NCBI RefSeq assembly: GCF_002210105.1
Contig: NZ_AQQU01000002.1
Location: 1-64,000 of the forward strand
Length of the DNA stretch: 64,000 bases
Source: Oceanicola sp. 22II-s10i
GTDB taxonomy: Bacteria > Pseudomonadota > Alphaproteobacteria > Rhodobacterales > Rhodobacteraceae
Reading direction: 5' to 3'
The position numbers and the translations under genes were made by a program. The notes below the pieces were generated by a model, which did not search any database, had not been told where the DNA came from, and was given only the letters and a program-made list of their open reading frames with translations. Positions 33,304 to 43,423 of this stretch are shown one piece after another. Numbering within the stretch: the stretch's first letter is position 1; each line of letters starts with the position of its first letter.

Positions 33304-34617
33304 ATGACCAAACACTTTTCCCCAATCCGGCCCGGTCACGGCGCTGCGTCTTCATCCCCGAAACGCGCGTCGTGGCCGGCATTTCTGCTTTGCCTCAGTC
33401 TCGGCCTGACCGGATGGGCCCCTGCCGCGGCGCGGGCCGACACCGGCGCATCGGTCTACCAGAGCGCCCGCGACCTTGCCGTGTCCGGCCGGACCGACGC
33501 CGCGATCCGGCGGCTGCTGGCCTGGCAGCCCGCGACCCCGGCCGAGGCGGAACAGCGGCTGTGGGGGCTGGCGGTGATCTATCGCCAGACCGGCCGCCCG
33601 CAGGAGGCGCTGCCGCACCTTGAACAACTGGTCGCGCTGCGACCCGATGTCGGCGACTTCCGCGATGCGCTGGCGCAGGTCCGTCAGGACCTCGGCCAGA
33701 CCGCCCCGCCGCCCTCGGACGTGCCGGACGGTGCCGTCGCGCTTGGAGGCGACTGGAGCGGGCACCTGCGTCTGTCCTTCATCCCCGCCACGAATGCCGC
33801 CGAGGGCACGCGGGCCGAAACCATCATCATCGGCGGCCGCCGTTTCGTCATCGGCGCAGGCTCCCGCCAGCGCCGGGCCTATGGCGTCGCGATCGGCGCC
33901 GGGCTGGCGTTTTCGCCCGCCATCGGTGAACGGACCCGCCTGCGGTTCGGGCTGAGCGTGGATGCCGACATCTATGACGGCAATGCCTATGACGACATCC
34001 GTCTGCGCGGCGAGACGGTACTGGTGCACAGCCTGTCCGCGCGCACCACGGTCGAGGGCGGGATCACCTACAGCCGCCGCTGGCTGGACGGGGCGGGCTA
34101 TTCCAAGGGGCCCGGCCTGACCTTCGGCCTGACGACGCAGCCTTCGGACCGGTCGCTGCTGCAGATCGCGGGCGCGGTGGACTGGCTGAGCTTCGACGGC
34201 GTCACGGGGCTGGACGGCCCGCGGGCCCTGGCGACAGTGCGCTATGCCTATGCGGTCTCGCCCCGGATGCACCTGCGCACCAGCGCGACGGTGGAACGGA
34301 CGGATGCCGATGTGGCCAGCTTTTCGTACACCGCCCTGCAGATCGGCATCGGCGGCACCTACGCCTTCGAGAACGGCCTGCGCACCGGGGTGGACCTTTC
34401 CGTGCGCCGGGCGGCCTATGACGCGGCATCGGCCTTTTTCGGCACCACCCGCAAGGACGACCGGTTCACCGCCTCGGTCAGCTTCAGCCACCCCTCGGTG
34501 CAGTACATGGGGTTCCAGCCGGAGCTGGAGATCACCTATACCACCCAGTCCTCCAACATCCCGCTTTATTCCTTCGACAATCTCGGGGCGAATCTGGGGA
34601 TCGTGAGACGGTTCTGA
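33304..34617 (+). CDS. Surface lipoprotein assembly modifier (Slam)-like outer-membrane protein
   Basis: A 437-residue protein with an N-terminal signal sequence (hydrophobic core WPAFLLCLSLGLTGWAP, cut near AARA-DTG). A TPR-like periplasmic region follows (about 45-135: ARDLAVSGRTDAAIRRLLA, GLAVIYRQTGRPQEALPHL), then a 290-residue beta-barrel ending in Phe. The barrel end SSNIPLYSFDNLGANLGIVRRF type closing strand fits DUF560/Slam, which exports lipoproteins through the outer membrane (type XI secretion). The lipoprotein gene upstream is the natural partner. TTG 33301 is an alternative start, and no strong ribosome-binding site is seen. Confidence 0.82.
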   Translation: MTKHFSPIRPGHGAASSSPKRASWPAFLLCLSLGLTGWAPAAARADTGASVYQSARDLAVSGRTDAAIRRLLAWQPATPAEAEQRLWGLAVIYRQTGRPQEALPHLEQLVALRPDVGDFRDALAQVRQDLGQTAPPPSDVPDGAVALGGDWSGHLRLSFIPATNAAEGTRAETIIIGGRRFVIGAGSRQRRAYGVAIGAGLAFSPAIGERTRLRFGLSVDADIYDGNAYDDIRLRGETVLVHSLSARTTVEGGITYSRRWLDGAGYSKGPGLTFGLTTQPSDRSLLQIAGAVDWLSFDGVTGLDGPRALATVRYAYAVSPRMHLRTSATVERTDADVASFSYTALQIGIGGTYAFENGLRTGVDLSVRRAAYDAASAFFGTTRKDDRFTASVSFSHPSVQYMGFQPELEITYTTQSSNIPLYSFDNLGANLGIVRRF

Positions 34618-34625
34618 AAATTACC

Positions 34626-34637
34626 TGCCGGTCGGCA
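34626..34637. promoter_or_regulatory. Perfect palindrome TGCCGGTCGGCA before nitronate monooxygenase gene
   Basis: TGCCG-GT-CGGCA with flanking ACC/AAG, 63 bases before the next start. TetR-type operators often have this form. No regulator gene is adjacent, so assignment is uncertain. Confidence 0.3.
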
Positions 34638-34700
34638 AGAATCGACTCCCGCCGTGATATGCCGGTGCTATACCGGAGGACGGACAAGGGAGGACTAGGA

Positions 34701-35681
34701 ATGCTGAAGACTCGGTTTACCGAACTGATGGGGATCGAACACCCGATCTGCCAGGGCGGGATGCAATGGGTGGCCAAGGCGGATCTGGCCGCGGCGGTGT
34801 CGAACGGCGGCGGGCTGGGGATCATGACGGCGCTGACGCAGCCGGACCCCGACGCGCTGATCAAGGAGGTCGAGCGCTGCCGCACCATGACAGACAAGCC
34901 GTTCGGCGTGAACCTGACGATCCTGCCGTCGCTCAAGCCCATTCCGCATGCCGAATACGCGCAGGCGATCATCGACAGCGGCGTCAAGATCGTCGAGACG
35001 GCGGGCAACAACCCCGGCAAGTTCATCGACATGTTCAAGGCGGCGGGGATCAAGGTGATCCACAAGTGCACCGCCGTCCGTCACGCGCTGACCGCGCAGC
35101 GGCTCGGGGTCGACGCCATCTCGATCGACGGGTTCGAATGCGCGGGCCACGTGGGCGAGGATGACATCACCAACCAGATCCTGATCCCGCTGGCGGTCGA
35201 CGCACTGGACATCCCGGTGATCGGGTCCGGCGGCTTTGGCGAGGGGCGGCAGCTGGCCGCGGCACTCGCGCTCGGGGCCGAGGGTATCAACATGGGCACC
35301 CGCTTCATGGCCACGAAAGAGGCGCCGATCCACGACGCCGTCAAGCAGCGGCTGGTCGACGCGGGCGAGCGGGACTCGATCCTGATCATGCGCGCGCTGC
35401 GCAACACCAGCCGGGTGTTCCGGAACACGGTGTCCGAGCAGGTCGCGCAGATCGAGAAGGAAAAGGGCATGGCCTTCGAGATCGGCGACGTGGCGGAACT
35501 GGTCGCGGGTGCGCGGGGCAAGAACGTTTACGGCACCGGCGATGTCGAGGAAGGCATGTGGTCGGCGGGCATGGTCGCGGGCGTGATCCACGACGTGCCG
35601 ACCTGCAAGGAACTGATCGAGCGCATCGTCTCGGACGCCGAAGAGGTGATCCGCGGCCGGATGGCCAAACTGGTCGCATAA
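34701..35681 (+). CDS. Nitronate monooxygenase (2-nitropropane dioxygenase family)
   Basis: A 326-residue FMN TIM-barrel enzyme that oxidises alkyl nitronates such as propionate 3-nitronate. It carries the FMN and substrate blocks MGIEHPICQGGMQWVA, NGGGLGIMTAL, SIDGFECAGHVGED (with the His-containing catalytic loop), IPVIGSGGFGEGRQLAAAL and GINMGTRFMATKEAP. The ATG at 34701 has GGGAGGACTAGGA upstream. It stands alone, ending in a strong stem-loop. It could also belong to the closely related enoyl reductase or nitronate oxidase subgroups. Confidence 0.88.
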   Translation: MLKTRFTELMGIEHPICQGGMQWVAKADLAAAVSNGGGLGIMTALTQPDPDALIKEVERCRTMTDKPFGVNLTILPSLKPIPHAEYAQAIIDSGVKIVETAGNNPGKFIDMFKAAGIKVIHKCTAVRHALTAQRLGVDAISIDGFECAGHVGEDDITNQILIPLAVDALDIPVIGSGGFGEGRQLAAALALGAEGINMGTRFMATKEAPIHDAVKQRLVDAGERDSILIMRALRNTSRVFRNTVSEQVAQIEKEKGMAFEIGDVAELVAGARGKNVYGTGDVEEGMWSAGMVAGVIHDVPTCKELIERIVSDAEEVIRGRMAKLVA

Positions 35682-35686
35682 GCCAG

Positions 35687-35712
35687 CGGGGCACCGGGAT
35701 GCCGGTGCCCCG
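35687..35712. terminator. Bidirectional stem-loop between convergent genes
   Basis: CGGGGCACCGG (35687-35697), loop GATG, CCGGTGCCCCG (35702-35712): an 11-bp perfect stem between the nitronate monooxygenase stop and the stop of the secreted hypothetical on the other strand. Confidence 0.7.
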
Positions 35713-35724
35713 ACGACCGGACGC

Positions 35725-36816
35725 CTAGCGCGCCGGTATCTTGGTGCGGGTTTCGCACCTCACTTCGTCGTCGCCGATGGTGCAGCTGTCGAACAGCTTG
35801 CGCAGTTCCCACCGGTTCCGCACCACGTCGAACGCGGCCCATTGCGACGTGTTGATCGCAAAGCCGAGGTTGGCGATCAGGATCGCCAGATTGTTCCCCG
35901 CGCCCGCCAGCTCGAAATTCGCCCGATAGCGGCAGTAGGCGTTGCTGCTGGTCGTGATGTGGCATTCGTGCAGGGTGAAGCCGCCCTTGGACCGGATTTC
36001 CATCTCGGTGAGCCCCAGCAGACCGGAAAAGACCGCAAGCCGCGCGCGAAAGTTGCGCAGGATCGCCGCCTCGGCCTGATTGGGCGTCGGGCCCATGGCA
36101 AGGCGGACCGGCTCCTTGTCGGCCAGATCCTCGGGCGAGGGGGGCGGCGGCACATAGCCGGGATCGGTCGTGCGGCAATGCTGGATCATGGGCTTGAGGT
36201 CGGCATCATAGCCCTCCAGCCCCGCGCCGCCGGAGAGGTTCATGTACTGGTCGTTCTTCATCAGCGTGGCCTGAAGGTTGCCGGTCGTCCTGAGGCTGGA
36301 AAACAGTTTGCCGTTGGCGGGGACGACGACAGCCACCCGGAATTGCCGGCGGTGCGGTGTGCCGGATTCCAGTTCCTCGACCTCGTGCAGGATCATGGCG
36401 TCCTTCAGCATCATGTCGATGGACTTGCCCGTCCGCAGCTTGGCCTTGACCCGAAGCTCGCCCTTGAACCCGGCCTTGATCTCGGGCGCCAGCGGCTTCT
36501 GCATGTACATACTCATCAGGTAGGTGATCCGCACCTTGCCCTCGCCGACACAGTCGAACGAGAAACCCAGCTGATCGCCGAAGCGCCAGTTGGACTCGCG
36601 GCGAAAGGCGAACACGGGCTTGCCGTGGACGGTCACGAGAAACAGCGAAATCTCATTTGATCGCTGCAATCTGACCGCCGGATCTGTGCCCGCCGCGGCC
36701 ACTTCGGCCAGCTGCTCAAAGGCGGCAATCTCGGCCGATACCTGCTGTGGATCCTGCGCGATCGCAGGGGTGGAAATGAATGAAAAGGCGGCGAAAAGGG
36801 CCGGCAATATGCGCAT
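35725..36816 (-). CDS. Secreted hypothetical protein
   Basis: A 363-residue protein with a Sec signal peptide (MRILPALFAAFSFISTPAIAQ, cut after AIA). Family not recognised. The mature part is mixed with a Pro-rich hinge (PPPPSP) near residue 230. The second part has several Cys (CHITTSSNAYC, CTIGDDEVRC), which suggests disulphides. ATG 36816-36814 is chosen for the signal peptide; the frame continues upstream to 36840. It stands alone between convergent and unrelated genes. A periplasmic or envelope location is likely. Confidence 0.7.
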   Translation of the reverse strand: MRILPALFAAFSFISTPAIAQDPQQVSAEIAAFEQLAEVAAAGTDPAVRLQRSNEISLFLVTVHGKPVFAFRRESNWRFGDQLGFSFDCVGEGKVRITYLMSMYMQKPLAPEIKAGFKGELRVKAKLRTGKSIDMMLKDAMILHEVEELESGTPHRRQFRVAVVVPANGKLFSSLRTTGNLQATLMKNDQYMNLSGGAGLEGYDADLKPMIQHCRTTDPGYVPPPPSPEDLADKEPVRLAMGPTPNQAEAAILRNFRARLAVFSGLLGLTEMEIRSKGGFTLHECHITTSSNAYCRYRANFELAGAGNNLAILIANLGFAINTSQWAAFDVVRNRWELRKLFDSCTIGDDEVRCETRTKIPAR

Positions 36817-36890
36817 CGGTAAATCCCAGGCTATGGACAATGCCCAAGCCTAGGACGGAAAACCCATATCGCATAACGGTTTGAGGGAAA

Positions 36891-38342
36891 TCACCCCTCC
36901 CATGGCAGCGAGAAGGTCTTGAGGTTGGTGTAGCTCTTCATCGCCTCGACCACGCCCTCCTTCTCGCCATTGCCGCTGTCCTTGATCCCGCCGAACGGCG
37001 ACATCTCGGTCCGGTAGCCGGGGACCTCCCAGATATTGACGGTGCCGACCTTCAGCCCCCGGATATAGTGTTGCATCCGCCGGTAGTCGTGGGTGCAGAC
37101 GCCCGAGGACAGGCCGAAGGCGGTGCCGTTGGAAATCGCCATGACCGCCTCGTCATCGTCAGGAACACGGATCACCGGGATGACAGGCCCGAATGTCTCC
37201 TCGCGCACCAGTTCGCTGTCCGGCCGGACATTGTCCACGACGATGGGCGGCAGCAGCGCGCCACGGCGGCCGGGGTGATAGAGCACATCGGCCCCGTCTT
37301 CCGCCGCCATGGTGACGCGCCGGTCGAAGAGCTCCGCGCTCGCCGCGTTGACCACGCAGCCGAGCTGCGTCGCCTCGTCCATCGGATCGCCGAACCTGAG
37401 CGCGCGGGCCCGTTCCAGCACCATCGGCACGAAGCGGTCCGCCACGCTGTCCTGCACCAGGATGCGCTTGACCGCCGTGCAGCGCTGGCCGGAGTTCTTG
37501 GTGGCCCCCGTCACCGCAAGATCGGCAGCCACGGCGAGGTCGTCGTCGGAAAGGTCTTTCAGCACGATCAGCGGATCGTTCCCGCCCAGTTCCAAAACGC
37601 AGCGTTTGTAGGCGGCCTTGGCGGCGATCAGCTTGCCGACCGGCACGCCGCCGGTGAAGGTCACCAGGTCGGCGTTCGGGTTCAGGATCATCTCGTCGCC
37701 GATATCGCCGGGCCAGCCGGTGACGACCGACAGCATCTCGGGCGGCAAGCCGGCCTCGTAGAGGACATCTGCCAGCGCAATAGCCGTCAGTGGCGTCAGT
37801 TCCGTCGGCTTGACCACCGTGCAGTTGTTGGTGGCGATGGCGGGCGCGATCTTGTGCGCGACCATGTTCAGCGGATGGTTGAACGGGGTGATCGCGGAAA
37901 TCGCGGTCAGTGGCTCGCGCAGGGTAAAGATGCGCCGCTGCTTGCCGTTGGGGGAGATGTCGCAGGCAAACGCCTCACCATCGTCCAGCAGGCAGAGCTG
38001 GCCGGTCAGGGTGAAGACATCGACCGCGCGACCCACCTCGTAGCGGGCATCGGCGCGCGAGACGCCGAGTTCCAGCGTGATCAGTTCCGACAAGGCTTCG
38101 CGCCGCGCGGCGAGCAGTTCGGCGGTGCGCAGCAGGATCTTCTGCCGCTCATGTCGGGTCAGCTTTGCCTCGTAAGCGCCTGCAATGGCGAAGGCTTCGC
38201 GGACCTGCTCGGCCGTGGCCGCGGGGACTGTGCCGACAAGGCTGTCGTCCCAAGGGTTGCGCACCTCGATGGCGGCGTCGGCGCTGACCTTGCGGCCCGC
38301 GATGCGCATCGCCTCGTGACGGATGTGGCCCACGTCCCTCAT
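36891..38342 (-). CDS. phnY: Phosphonoacetaldehyde dehydrogenase PhnY
   Basis: A 483-residue NAD(P)-dependent aldehyde dehydrogenase that oxidises phosphonoacetaldehyde to phosphonoacetate. Catalytic Cys288 ([11 protein letters not shown]), general base Glu251 (VLELGGNDP) and Asn155 (ITPFNHPLN) are present. The sequence closely follows PhnY of Sinorhizobium meliloti in length and blocks ([34 protein letters not shown]). It overlaps phnA by four bases, and with phnW and phnA forms the complete 2-aminoethylphosphonate to acetate route. Confidence 0.92.
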   Translation of the reverse strand: MRDVGHIRHEAMRIAGRKVSADAAIEVRNPWDDSLVGTVPAATAEQVREAFAIAGAYEAKLTRHERQKILLRTAELLAARREALSELITLELGVSRADARYEVGRAVDVFTLTGQLCLLDDGEAFACDISPNGKQRRIFTLREPLTAISAITPFNHPLNMVAHKIAPAIATNNCTVVKPTELTPLTAIALADVLYEAGLPPEMLSVVTGWPGDIGDEMILNPNADLVTFTGGVPVGKLIAAKAAYKRCVLELGGNDPLIVLKDLSDDDLAVAADLAVTGATKNSGQRCTAVKRILVQDSVADRFVPMVLERARALRFGDPMDEATQLGCVVNAASAELFDRRVTMAAEDGADVLYHPGRRGALLPPIVVDNVRPDSELVREETFGPVIPVIRVPDDDEAVMAISNGTAFGLSSGVCTHDYRRMQHYIRGLKVGTVNIWEVPGYRTEMSPFGGIKDSGNGEKEGVVEAMKSYTNLKTFSLPWEG

Positions 38343-39592
38343 GACGCGGCCGCGGTGCAGGCGAAGTAGAAGGCGTCGAAGTTGCGCAGCACCGGCTGGC
38401 CGGGCAGGTCAGGCAGGACGCGGTTGACGATGAAGGGGACCTCCTGCTCGGTCAGCCCGCCGTGGCTGCGCAGGGGCTCCTTCAGCGCGGCCAGATCGTG
38501 ACGGTGTTCGGAGGTGCCGATGGTCATGTTCTCGCCCGAGATCAAGACGATGTCGCCGATCCGGTCGGCGGGCAGGTCGTAATGCGCGACCGCCTCTTCG
38601 CGGGTCAGGACCGCGATCAGTTCGGGCAGGGCGGCGAGGCGTTTCACGATGTCGGCGCGATCCGCGCCGTCGGGCAGATAGGCCGTCGCGAAGGCGCCGA
38701 GCGCGCCGTGATGGACGACATAAGGGTCGGTGATCGGCAGGATCACCCGCGCGGCGTCCTTGCCCAGCCACTCGTCCAGAACGTCCTGCACGTAGATCAC
38801 GTTGGGTTCGCCCGCCGCGTTGTGCTTGGGCTTCATCCCGTGGTCGGCGGTGACGACGATGGCCGCGCCGAGCGCGTCGAGCTGGCCGAGGTAACGGTCG
38901 AACATCTCGTAAAACGCTTTCGCCTCAGCGTCTTCCGGCGCGAACTTGTGCTGGATGTAGTCGGTCGTGGTCAGGTACATCACGTCCGGCCGCCGCTCGG
39001 TCAGGATCTTGACCCCGGCGGCGAAGACGAATTCGGACAGGTCCGCCGAATAGACCTCGGGCACCGGGCGGCCCAGCCATGCGCTGGCATTGTCGATCCC
39101 GTTCGCCTCCAGCGTCGTCTCGTCCGCGCGTTCGGACGAGAAACAGATCGCGCCGCCCTCGCCATGCTTCAGCCCGGCCCCCAGCAGGGCACGCAGCTTG
39201 TCCTTGGCGGTCACGATGGCGACTTTGGCCCCGGCACGCTGGAAGGCGGAGAACACCGTCGGCGCGCGCAGGAAGCGGACGTCGTTCATCATCACCTCCT
39301 GACCCGTTTCCGGCTCATACAGGTAGTTGCCGCAGATGCCGTGGACCGAAGGCGGACGGCCCGTTGCGATGGACAGGTTGTTGGGGTTGGTGAAGGATGG
39401 GATCACGGAATGCGCCAGACGGTCCGTGCCCGCCGCCCGGATCCGGGCGAGGTGCGGCATCAGCCCGTCGGCGATGGCGGCCTCCAGGTAGGCCGGTTCG
39501 CAGCCGTCGAGGCAGATGGCGATGGCCGGCACGTTCGGCCAGGGATAGGTGCGGTCGTTGACGGTGACGGCGGTGCGGGTCGGGGCGTTCAT
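38339..39592 (-). CDS. phnA: Phosphonoacetate hydrolase PhnA
   Basis: A 417-residue zinc enzyme of the alkaline phosphatase superfamily that splits phosphonoacetate into acetate and phosphate. The nucleophile is Thr68 in [12 protein letters not shown], with metal ligands D29 (CLDGCEP), [12 protein letters not shown] (Asp/His), VVTADHGM (Asp/His) and a late His in EHRHDLAAL or HGGLTEQE. The residue numbers match PhnA of S. meliloti. It overlaps phnY at its 3' end. Confidence 0.93.
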   Translation of the reverse strand: MNAPTRTAVTVNDRTYPWPNVPAIAICLDGCEPAYLEAAIADGLMPHLARIRAAGTDRLAHSVIPSFTNPNNLSIATGRPPSVHGICGNYLYEPETGQEVMMNDVRFLRAPTVFSAFQRAGAKVAIVTAKDKLRALLGAGLKHGEGGAICFSSERADETTLEANGIDNASAWLGRPVPEVYSADLSEFVFAAGVKILTERRPDVMYLTTTDYIQHKFAPEDAEAKAFYEMFDRYLGQLDALGAAIVVTADHGMKPKHNAAGEPNVIYVQDVLDEWLGKDAARVILPITDPYVVHHGALGAFATAYLPDGADRADIVKRLAALPELIAVLTREEAVAHYDLPADRIGDIVLISGENMTIGTSEHRHDLAALKEPLRSHGGLTEQEVPFIVNRVLPDLPGQPVLRNFDAFYFACTAAAS

Positions 39593-39610
39593 TCGGGGTC
39601 CTCTCAGGTC

Positions 39611-40792
39611 TCAGGCGGCAAGCTTGGCGCGTTCGGCCAGTGCGATGGCGGGCGGGGCGGCATTGGTGACGCCCATCCCGTGCAGCGCCTCGGCGGCAGC
39701 GGCGACGGCACGGCGCATGATCGCTGCGTCCATCCGGCCGATGCAGCCGATGCGGAAGCTGTCCACGACGGTCAGCTTGCCGGGATAGATGATAAAGCCG
39801 CGCGCTTTCATCGCGGCATAGAACTGGTTGAAATCAAAAGCCGGATCGGCCGGGCAGAAGAAGGTGACGATGATCGGCGACAGCCAGGTGTCGGCCAGCA
39901 GGGTCTCGAACCCGAGCGCGCGCATGCCTGCGACCATCACGTCGCGGTTGTCGGTGTAACGCGCCAGCCGGGCCGGTGCGCCGCCCTCGGCCTCGTGCAT
40001 CCTCAGCGCCTGCATGAAGGCCGCGACGGCATGGGTCGGCGGGGTGAACCGCCACTGGCCGGTCTTTTCCATCGTCTCCCACTGGGCGTGCACGTCCAGC
40101 GACAGGGAATGGCTGTTGCCCCTGGCCGCCTCGATGGCGGCCCGGCGCGCGATGACGAAGCCGAACCCCGGCACGCCTTCGATGCACTTGTTGGCGGAGG
40201 AGACAAAGGCCTCGACCCCGAGGTCCGGCGCGATCAGCGGCACCGCGCCAAAGGCGGACATGCTGTCCACCAGAAGCTTGCGCCCGGCGCGGCGGGTGGC
40301 CTCCGCGATCTCTTCCAGCGGGTTCAGGATGCCGGATGACGTCTCGCAGTGGATCGCCAGCACATGGGTGATCGCCGGATCTGCGGCCAGCGCCACGGCC
40401 ACCTCGGCCCCGCGCGGCGGCAGGTAGTCGCCCTTGTCGATCAGGGTGCAGGCGCGGCCCAGATACTCCAGCGTCTTCGCAGCCCGCAGCCCGTAGGCGC
40501 CATTGGCCAGCACCAGCACCTTGCCGTCACGCGGCACGAAACTGCCCAGCATCGCCTCGACGCAGTAGGAGCCCGAGCCCTGCAGCGGCACGCAGTCATA
40601 GCTCCCGTCGTCGCCCGCAATGGCCAGAAGCCGCTGTCGCATCTCGCGCGTCATGGCGCGGAAATCGTCGTCCCACGAGCCCCAGTCGCGCAGCATCGCC
40701 CGCTTGACCTCGATCGAGGTGGTCAGCGGGCCGGGGGTCAGCAGGAACGGTTCCCCCATCTCGGGGTCGGGGATCGGCGCGGTGAGGGTCAT
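39611..40792 (-). CDS. phnW: 2-Aminoethylphosphonate:pyruvate aminotransferase PhnW
   Basis: A 393-residue class V PLP enzyme converting 2-aminoethylphosphonate plus pyruvate to phosphonoacetaldehyde plus alanine. The PLP lysine is K202 ([12 protein letters not shown]) and the cofactor Asp is D176 ([10 protein letters not shown]). [10 protein letters not shown] and [10 protein letters not shown] at the N-terminus are PhnW signatures. ATG 40792-40790 is chosen, the frame being open upstream into the promoter. First gene of the phnW-phnA-phnY operon and divergent from the LysR regulator. Confidence 0.94.
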   Translation of the reverse strand: MTLTAPIPDPEMGEPFLLTPGPLTTSIEVKRAMLRDWGSWDDDFRAMTREMRQRLLAIAGDDGSYDCVPLQGSGSYCVEAMLGSFVPRDGKVLVLANGAYGLRAAKTLEYLGRACTLIDKGDYLPPRGAEVAVALAADPAITHVLAIHCETSSGILNPLEEIAEATRRAGRKLLVDSMSAFGAVPLIAPDLGVEAFVSSANKCIEGVPGFGFVIARRAAIEAARGNSHSLSLDVHAQWETMEKTGQWRFTPPTHAVAAFMQALRMHEAEGGAPARLARYTDNRDVMVAGMRALGFETLLADTWLSPIIVTFFCPADPAFDFNQFYAAMKARGFIIYPGKLTVVDSFRIGCIGRMDAAIMRRAVAAAAEALHGMGVTNAAPPAIALAERAKLAA

Positions 40793-40835
40793 GGCAGCCT
40801 CGATGAGCAGGAGTCGCGCATAGGCTGTCACATGC

Positions 40836-40856
40836 AACGATATATGAAAAATCGTT
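40836..40856. promoter_or_regulatory. Candidate LysR operator between phnW and its regulator
   Basis: AACGAT (40836-40841) and ATCGTT (40851-40856) are inverted repeats with a 9-base spacer ATATGAAAA in the 98-base divergent gap. The form matches the interrupted palindromes bound by LysR proteins. Confidence 0.5.
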
Positions 40857-40890
40857 TGATTGTATGCTTGGATAAGTCTAGCTGATACAC

Positions 40891-41793
40891 ATGAAATACA
40901 CCCAGCTTCGTGCATTCCACTACGTGGCCACCGAGGGCGGATTCTCCCGCGCTGCCAGTGCCTTGAACCTGACGCAGCCCGCGCTGTCCGATCAGGTGCG
41001 GCAGCTGGAGGAGACCTATGATCTGTTACTTTTCGACCGTTCGCGCAAGCAGGTCAGCCTGACACCGGCGGGCGAGGACCTGCTGACCATCACGCGCCGC
41101 CTGTTCGAGGCCGAGCGCGAGGCGGCGGAGTTCCTGACCGAACGGCGCAGCCTGCGGGGCGGGCATCTGCGCATCATGGCCGATGCGCCGCACCACCTGC
41201 TGGGCATCCTGGCCGAGTTCCGGGTCCGCTATCCTGGCGTGCGGGTGACGATGACCTTCGGCAATTCGGAACAGGTCGTCGCGGCGCTGAAGGCGTATGA
41301 GGCGGACGTGGGGGTGATGGGGGAAAAGCCCGACGTTCAGGGCATTTCCGGCTGGATCCTCAACGAAGCGCCCATCGTCGCCTTCGTCGCCCGCAACTCT
41401 CCGCTGGCGGACCGCTCGGACCTGCCGATCGCGGAGCTGGCGGACCATCCGCTGGTGCTGCGCGAGGAGGGCTCCAAGACCCGCGCCAAGCTGCTGGCCG
41501 CCGCCAAGGACGCAGGCATCACCCTGACCCCCGCCATCGAGGCCGAGGGCCGCGAGGCTGTGCGCGAGATCGTGGCGGCGGGGGGCGGCATCGGCTTTGT
41601 CAGCATGGCGGAGTTCGGCGCCGACTCGCGGCTGGTGCCGATCCCCGTCCGCCCCGAATCGGGGCTGATGATGGAGGAGGCGGTCGTCTACCTGACGCAG
41701 CGGGGTGACGTCCGGCTGATCCGCGCCTTCCTCGATCTGGTGATGTCGGGCGAGGTCGACCTCAGCGCGCCGACAGCCGCCAGCGCGGGTTGA
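40891..41793 (+). CDS. LysR-type transcriptional regulator of the phnWAY genes
   Basis: A 300-residue LysR protein. The helix-turn-helix lies at residues 2-60 ([38 protein letters not shown]), with a substrate-binding domain from about 90 ([19 protein letters not shown]; ending in ILTLRR-like [13 protein letters not shown]). It is divergent from phnW, the classical LysR arrangement, and probably activates phnWAY in response to aminoethylphosphonate or an intermediate. Its 3' end overlaps betA by 32 bases on the opposite strand. Confidence 0.9.
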   Translation: MKYTQLRAFHYVATEGGFSRAASALNLTQPALSDQVRQLEETYDLLLFDRSRKQVSLTPAGEDLLTITRRLFEAEREAAEFLTERRSLRGGHLRIMADAPHHLLGILAEFRVRYPGVRVTMTFGNSEQVVAALKAYEADVGVMGEKPDVQGISGWILNEAPIVAFVARNSPLADRSDLPIAELADHPLVLREEGSKTRAKLLAAAKDAGITLTPAIEAEGREAVREIVAAGGGIGFVSMAEFGADSRLVPIPVRPESGLMMEEAVVYLTQRGDVRLIRAFLDLVMSGEVDLSAPTAASAG

Positions 41794-43423
41794 TCCAGGG
41801 CTCAGCGTTCTCGGCGGGCAGCGAGGTCCGGCCGAGGATGTGATCGGCCATCTTCTCGCCCACCATGATCGAGGGTGCGTTGATGTTGCCGTTGGTGATC
41901 TGCGGAAAAACGCTGCTGTCCGCGACCCTTAGCCGGTCGACGCCGATCACGCGGCCTTGCGGATCGACCACCGAGTTGGGGTCGTTCGCGCGTCCCATCC
42001 GGCAGGTGCCGCAGGGGTGGTAGGCGCTTTCGACATGCTCGCGGATGTGATCGTCCAGCGCGTCGTCCGACTGGATGGCGGCACCGGGCGAGATCTCGGC
42101 GGCGCGGTAAGGATCGAAGGCGGGCTGGGCGAAGATCTCGCGGGTGATGCGGATGCAGTGCCGGAAATCCGCCCAGTCCTGCGGGTCGCTCATGTAGTTG
42201 AACCGGATCACCGGCGCAGCCTTGGGATCGGGCGAGCGCAGCGTGACAGCGCCCCGCGACTTGGACCGCATCGGGCCGACATGTGCCTGGAAACCATGCC
42301 CTTCGGCGGCGGCCTTGCCATCGTAACGGACGGCGAGAGGCAGGAAATGGAACTGGATGTCGGGATATTCGACACCGGCGCGGGAGCGGATGAAACCGGC
42401 GCTTTCGAACTGGTTCGATGCGCCGGGGCCGGTGCCGGTGAACAGCCACCGCGCACCGACATAGGCTTTGCCGAAGAGGTTCCAGTACCGGTAGAGCGTG
42501 ATCGGCTGGGACGCCGCCTGCTGGATGTAGAGCTCCAGATGATCCTGCAGGTTCTGGCCGACGCCCGGGCGGTCGGCGATCACCTCGATGCCGTTCCGGG
42601 ACAGTTCGGCGCCGGGGCCGATGCCGGAAAGCATGAGCAGTTTCGGGGAGTTGAGGGAGGAGGCTGAGAGAATGACCTCGCGCCGGGCGGTCAGGATTTC
42701 GGTCCGTGCACCCGTATCATATTCGACCCCGGTGGCGCGGCCTTCGGACATCACGATACGGCGGGCGAAGCCGCGGACCAAGGTGCAGTTCGGGCGTTTC
42801 AGGGCGGGTTTCAGGTAGGCGTTGGCGGCGGACCAGCGGCGGCCGCGCCAGACCGTCTGCTCCATCGGGCCGAAGCCTTCCTGCTTTTCGCCGTTGTAAT
42901 CATTGGTCAATTCGAACCCGGCCTGCCGCCCCGCCTCGACGAAGGCGTGGTAGAGCGGGTTGCGGCGCTGGCCGCGCGTGACATGCAGCGGTCCGCCGTC
43001 GCCGCGCCAGTCGGGATCGCCACCATGACCGCCGGAGTGCCAGTCCTCCATCCGCTTGAAGTAGGGCAGCACGTCGGCATAGCGCCAGCCGGTCGCGCCC
43101 ATCTCGGCCCAGGTGTCGAAATCTTTAGCGTGGCCACGGACGTAGACCATGCCGTTGATGCTGGACGACCCGCCGATCACCTTGCCGCGCGGGGTGGCGA
43201 GGCGGCGATTGTTCAGATGCGGCTCGGGCTCGGACTGGTAGCCCCAGTCGTAGCGCGCCATGTTCATCGGGTAGCTGAGCGCACCCGGCATCTGGATGAA
43301 CGGCCCGGCATCCGTGCCGCCGGTTTCCAGAACGATTACGGAATGTTGGCCGTCTTCGCTGAGGCGGCTGGCGAGGGCGCATCCGGCGGAACCGGCGCCT
43401 ATGATGACGAAATCCGCTTCCAT
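41762..43423 (-). CDS. betA: Choline dehydrogenase BetA
   Basis: A 553-residue GMC-family flavoprotein that oxidises choline to betaine aldehyde at the membrane. The FAD-binding Rossmann motif [19 protein letters not shown] is at residues 5-23, GMC signatures are [19 protein letters not shown] and the [18 protein letters not shown] block, and the active-site His/Asn region is [12 protein letters not shown] ... [10 protein letters not shown]. Start ATG 43423-43421; the long frame upstream belongs to betB on another reading. It overlaps betB by one base (TGATG) and overlaps the end of the LysR gene. Confidence 0.94.
   Translation of the reverse strand: MEADFVIIGAGSAGCALASRLSEDGQHSVIVLETGGTDAGPFIQMPGALSYPMNMARYDWGYQSEPEPHLNNRRLATPRGKVIGGSSSINGMVYVRGHAKDFDTWAEMGATGWRYADVLPYFKRMEDWHSGGHGGDPDWRGDGGPLHVTRGQRRNPLYHAFVEAGRQAGFELTNDYNGEKQEGFGPMEQTVWRGRRWSAANAYLKPALKRPNCTLVRGFARRIVMSEGRATGVEYDTGARTEILTARREVILSASSLNSPKLLMLSGIGPGAELSRNGIEVIADRPGVGQNLQDHLELYIQQAASQPITLYRYWNLFGKAYVGARWLFTGTGPGASNQFESAGFIRSRAGVEYPDIQFHFLPLAVRYDGKAAAEGHGFQAHVGPMRSKSRGAVTLRSPDPKAAPVIRFNYMSDPQDWADFRHCIRITREIFAQPAFDPYRAAEISPGAAIQSDDALDDHIREHVESAYHPCGTCRMGRANDPNSVVDPQGRVIGVDRLRVADSSVFPQITNGNINAPSIMVGEKMADHILGRTSLPAENAEPWINPRWRLSAR

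Noticed and set aside
40825-40835. CTGTCACATGC near phnW as a PHO box
   Set aside because: Only one 11-bp unit is present; the following bases do not repeat the pattern.
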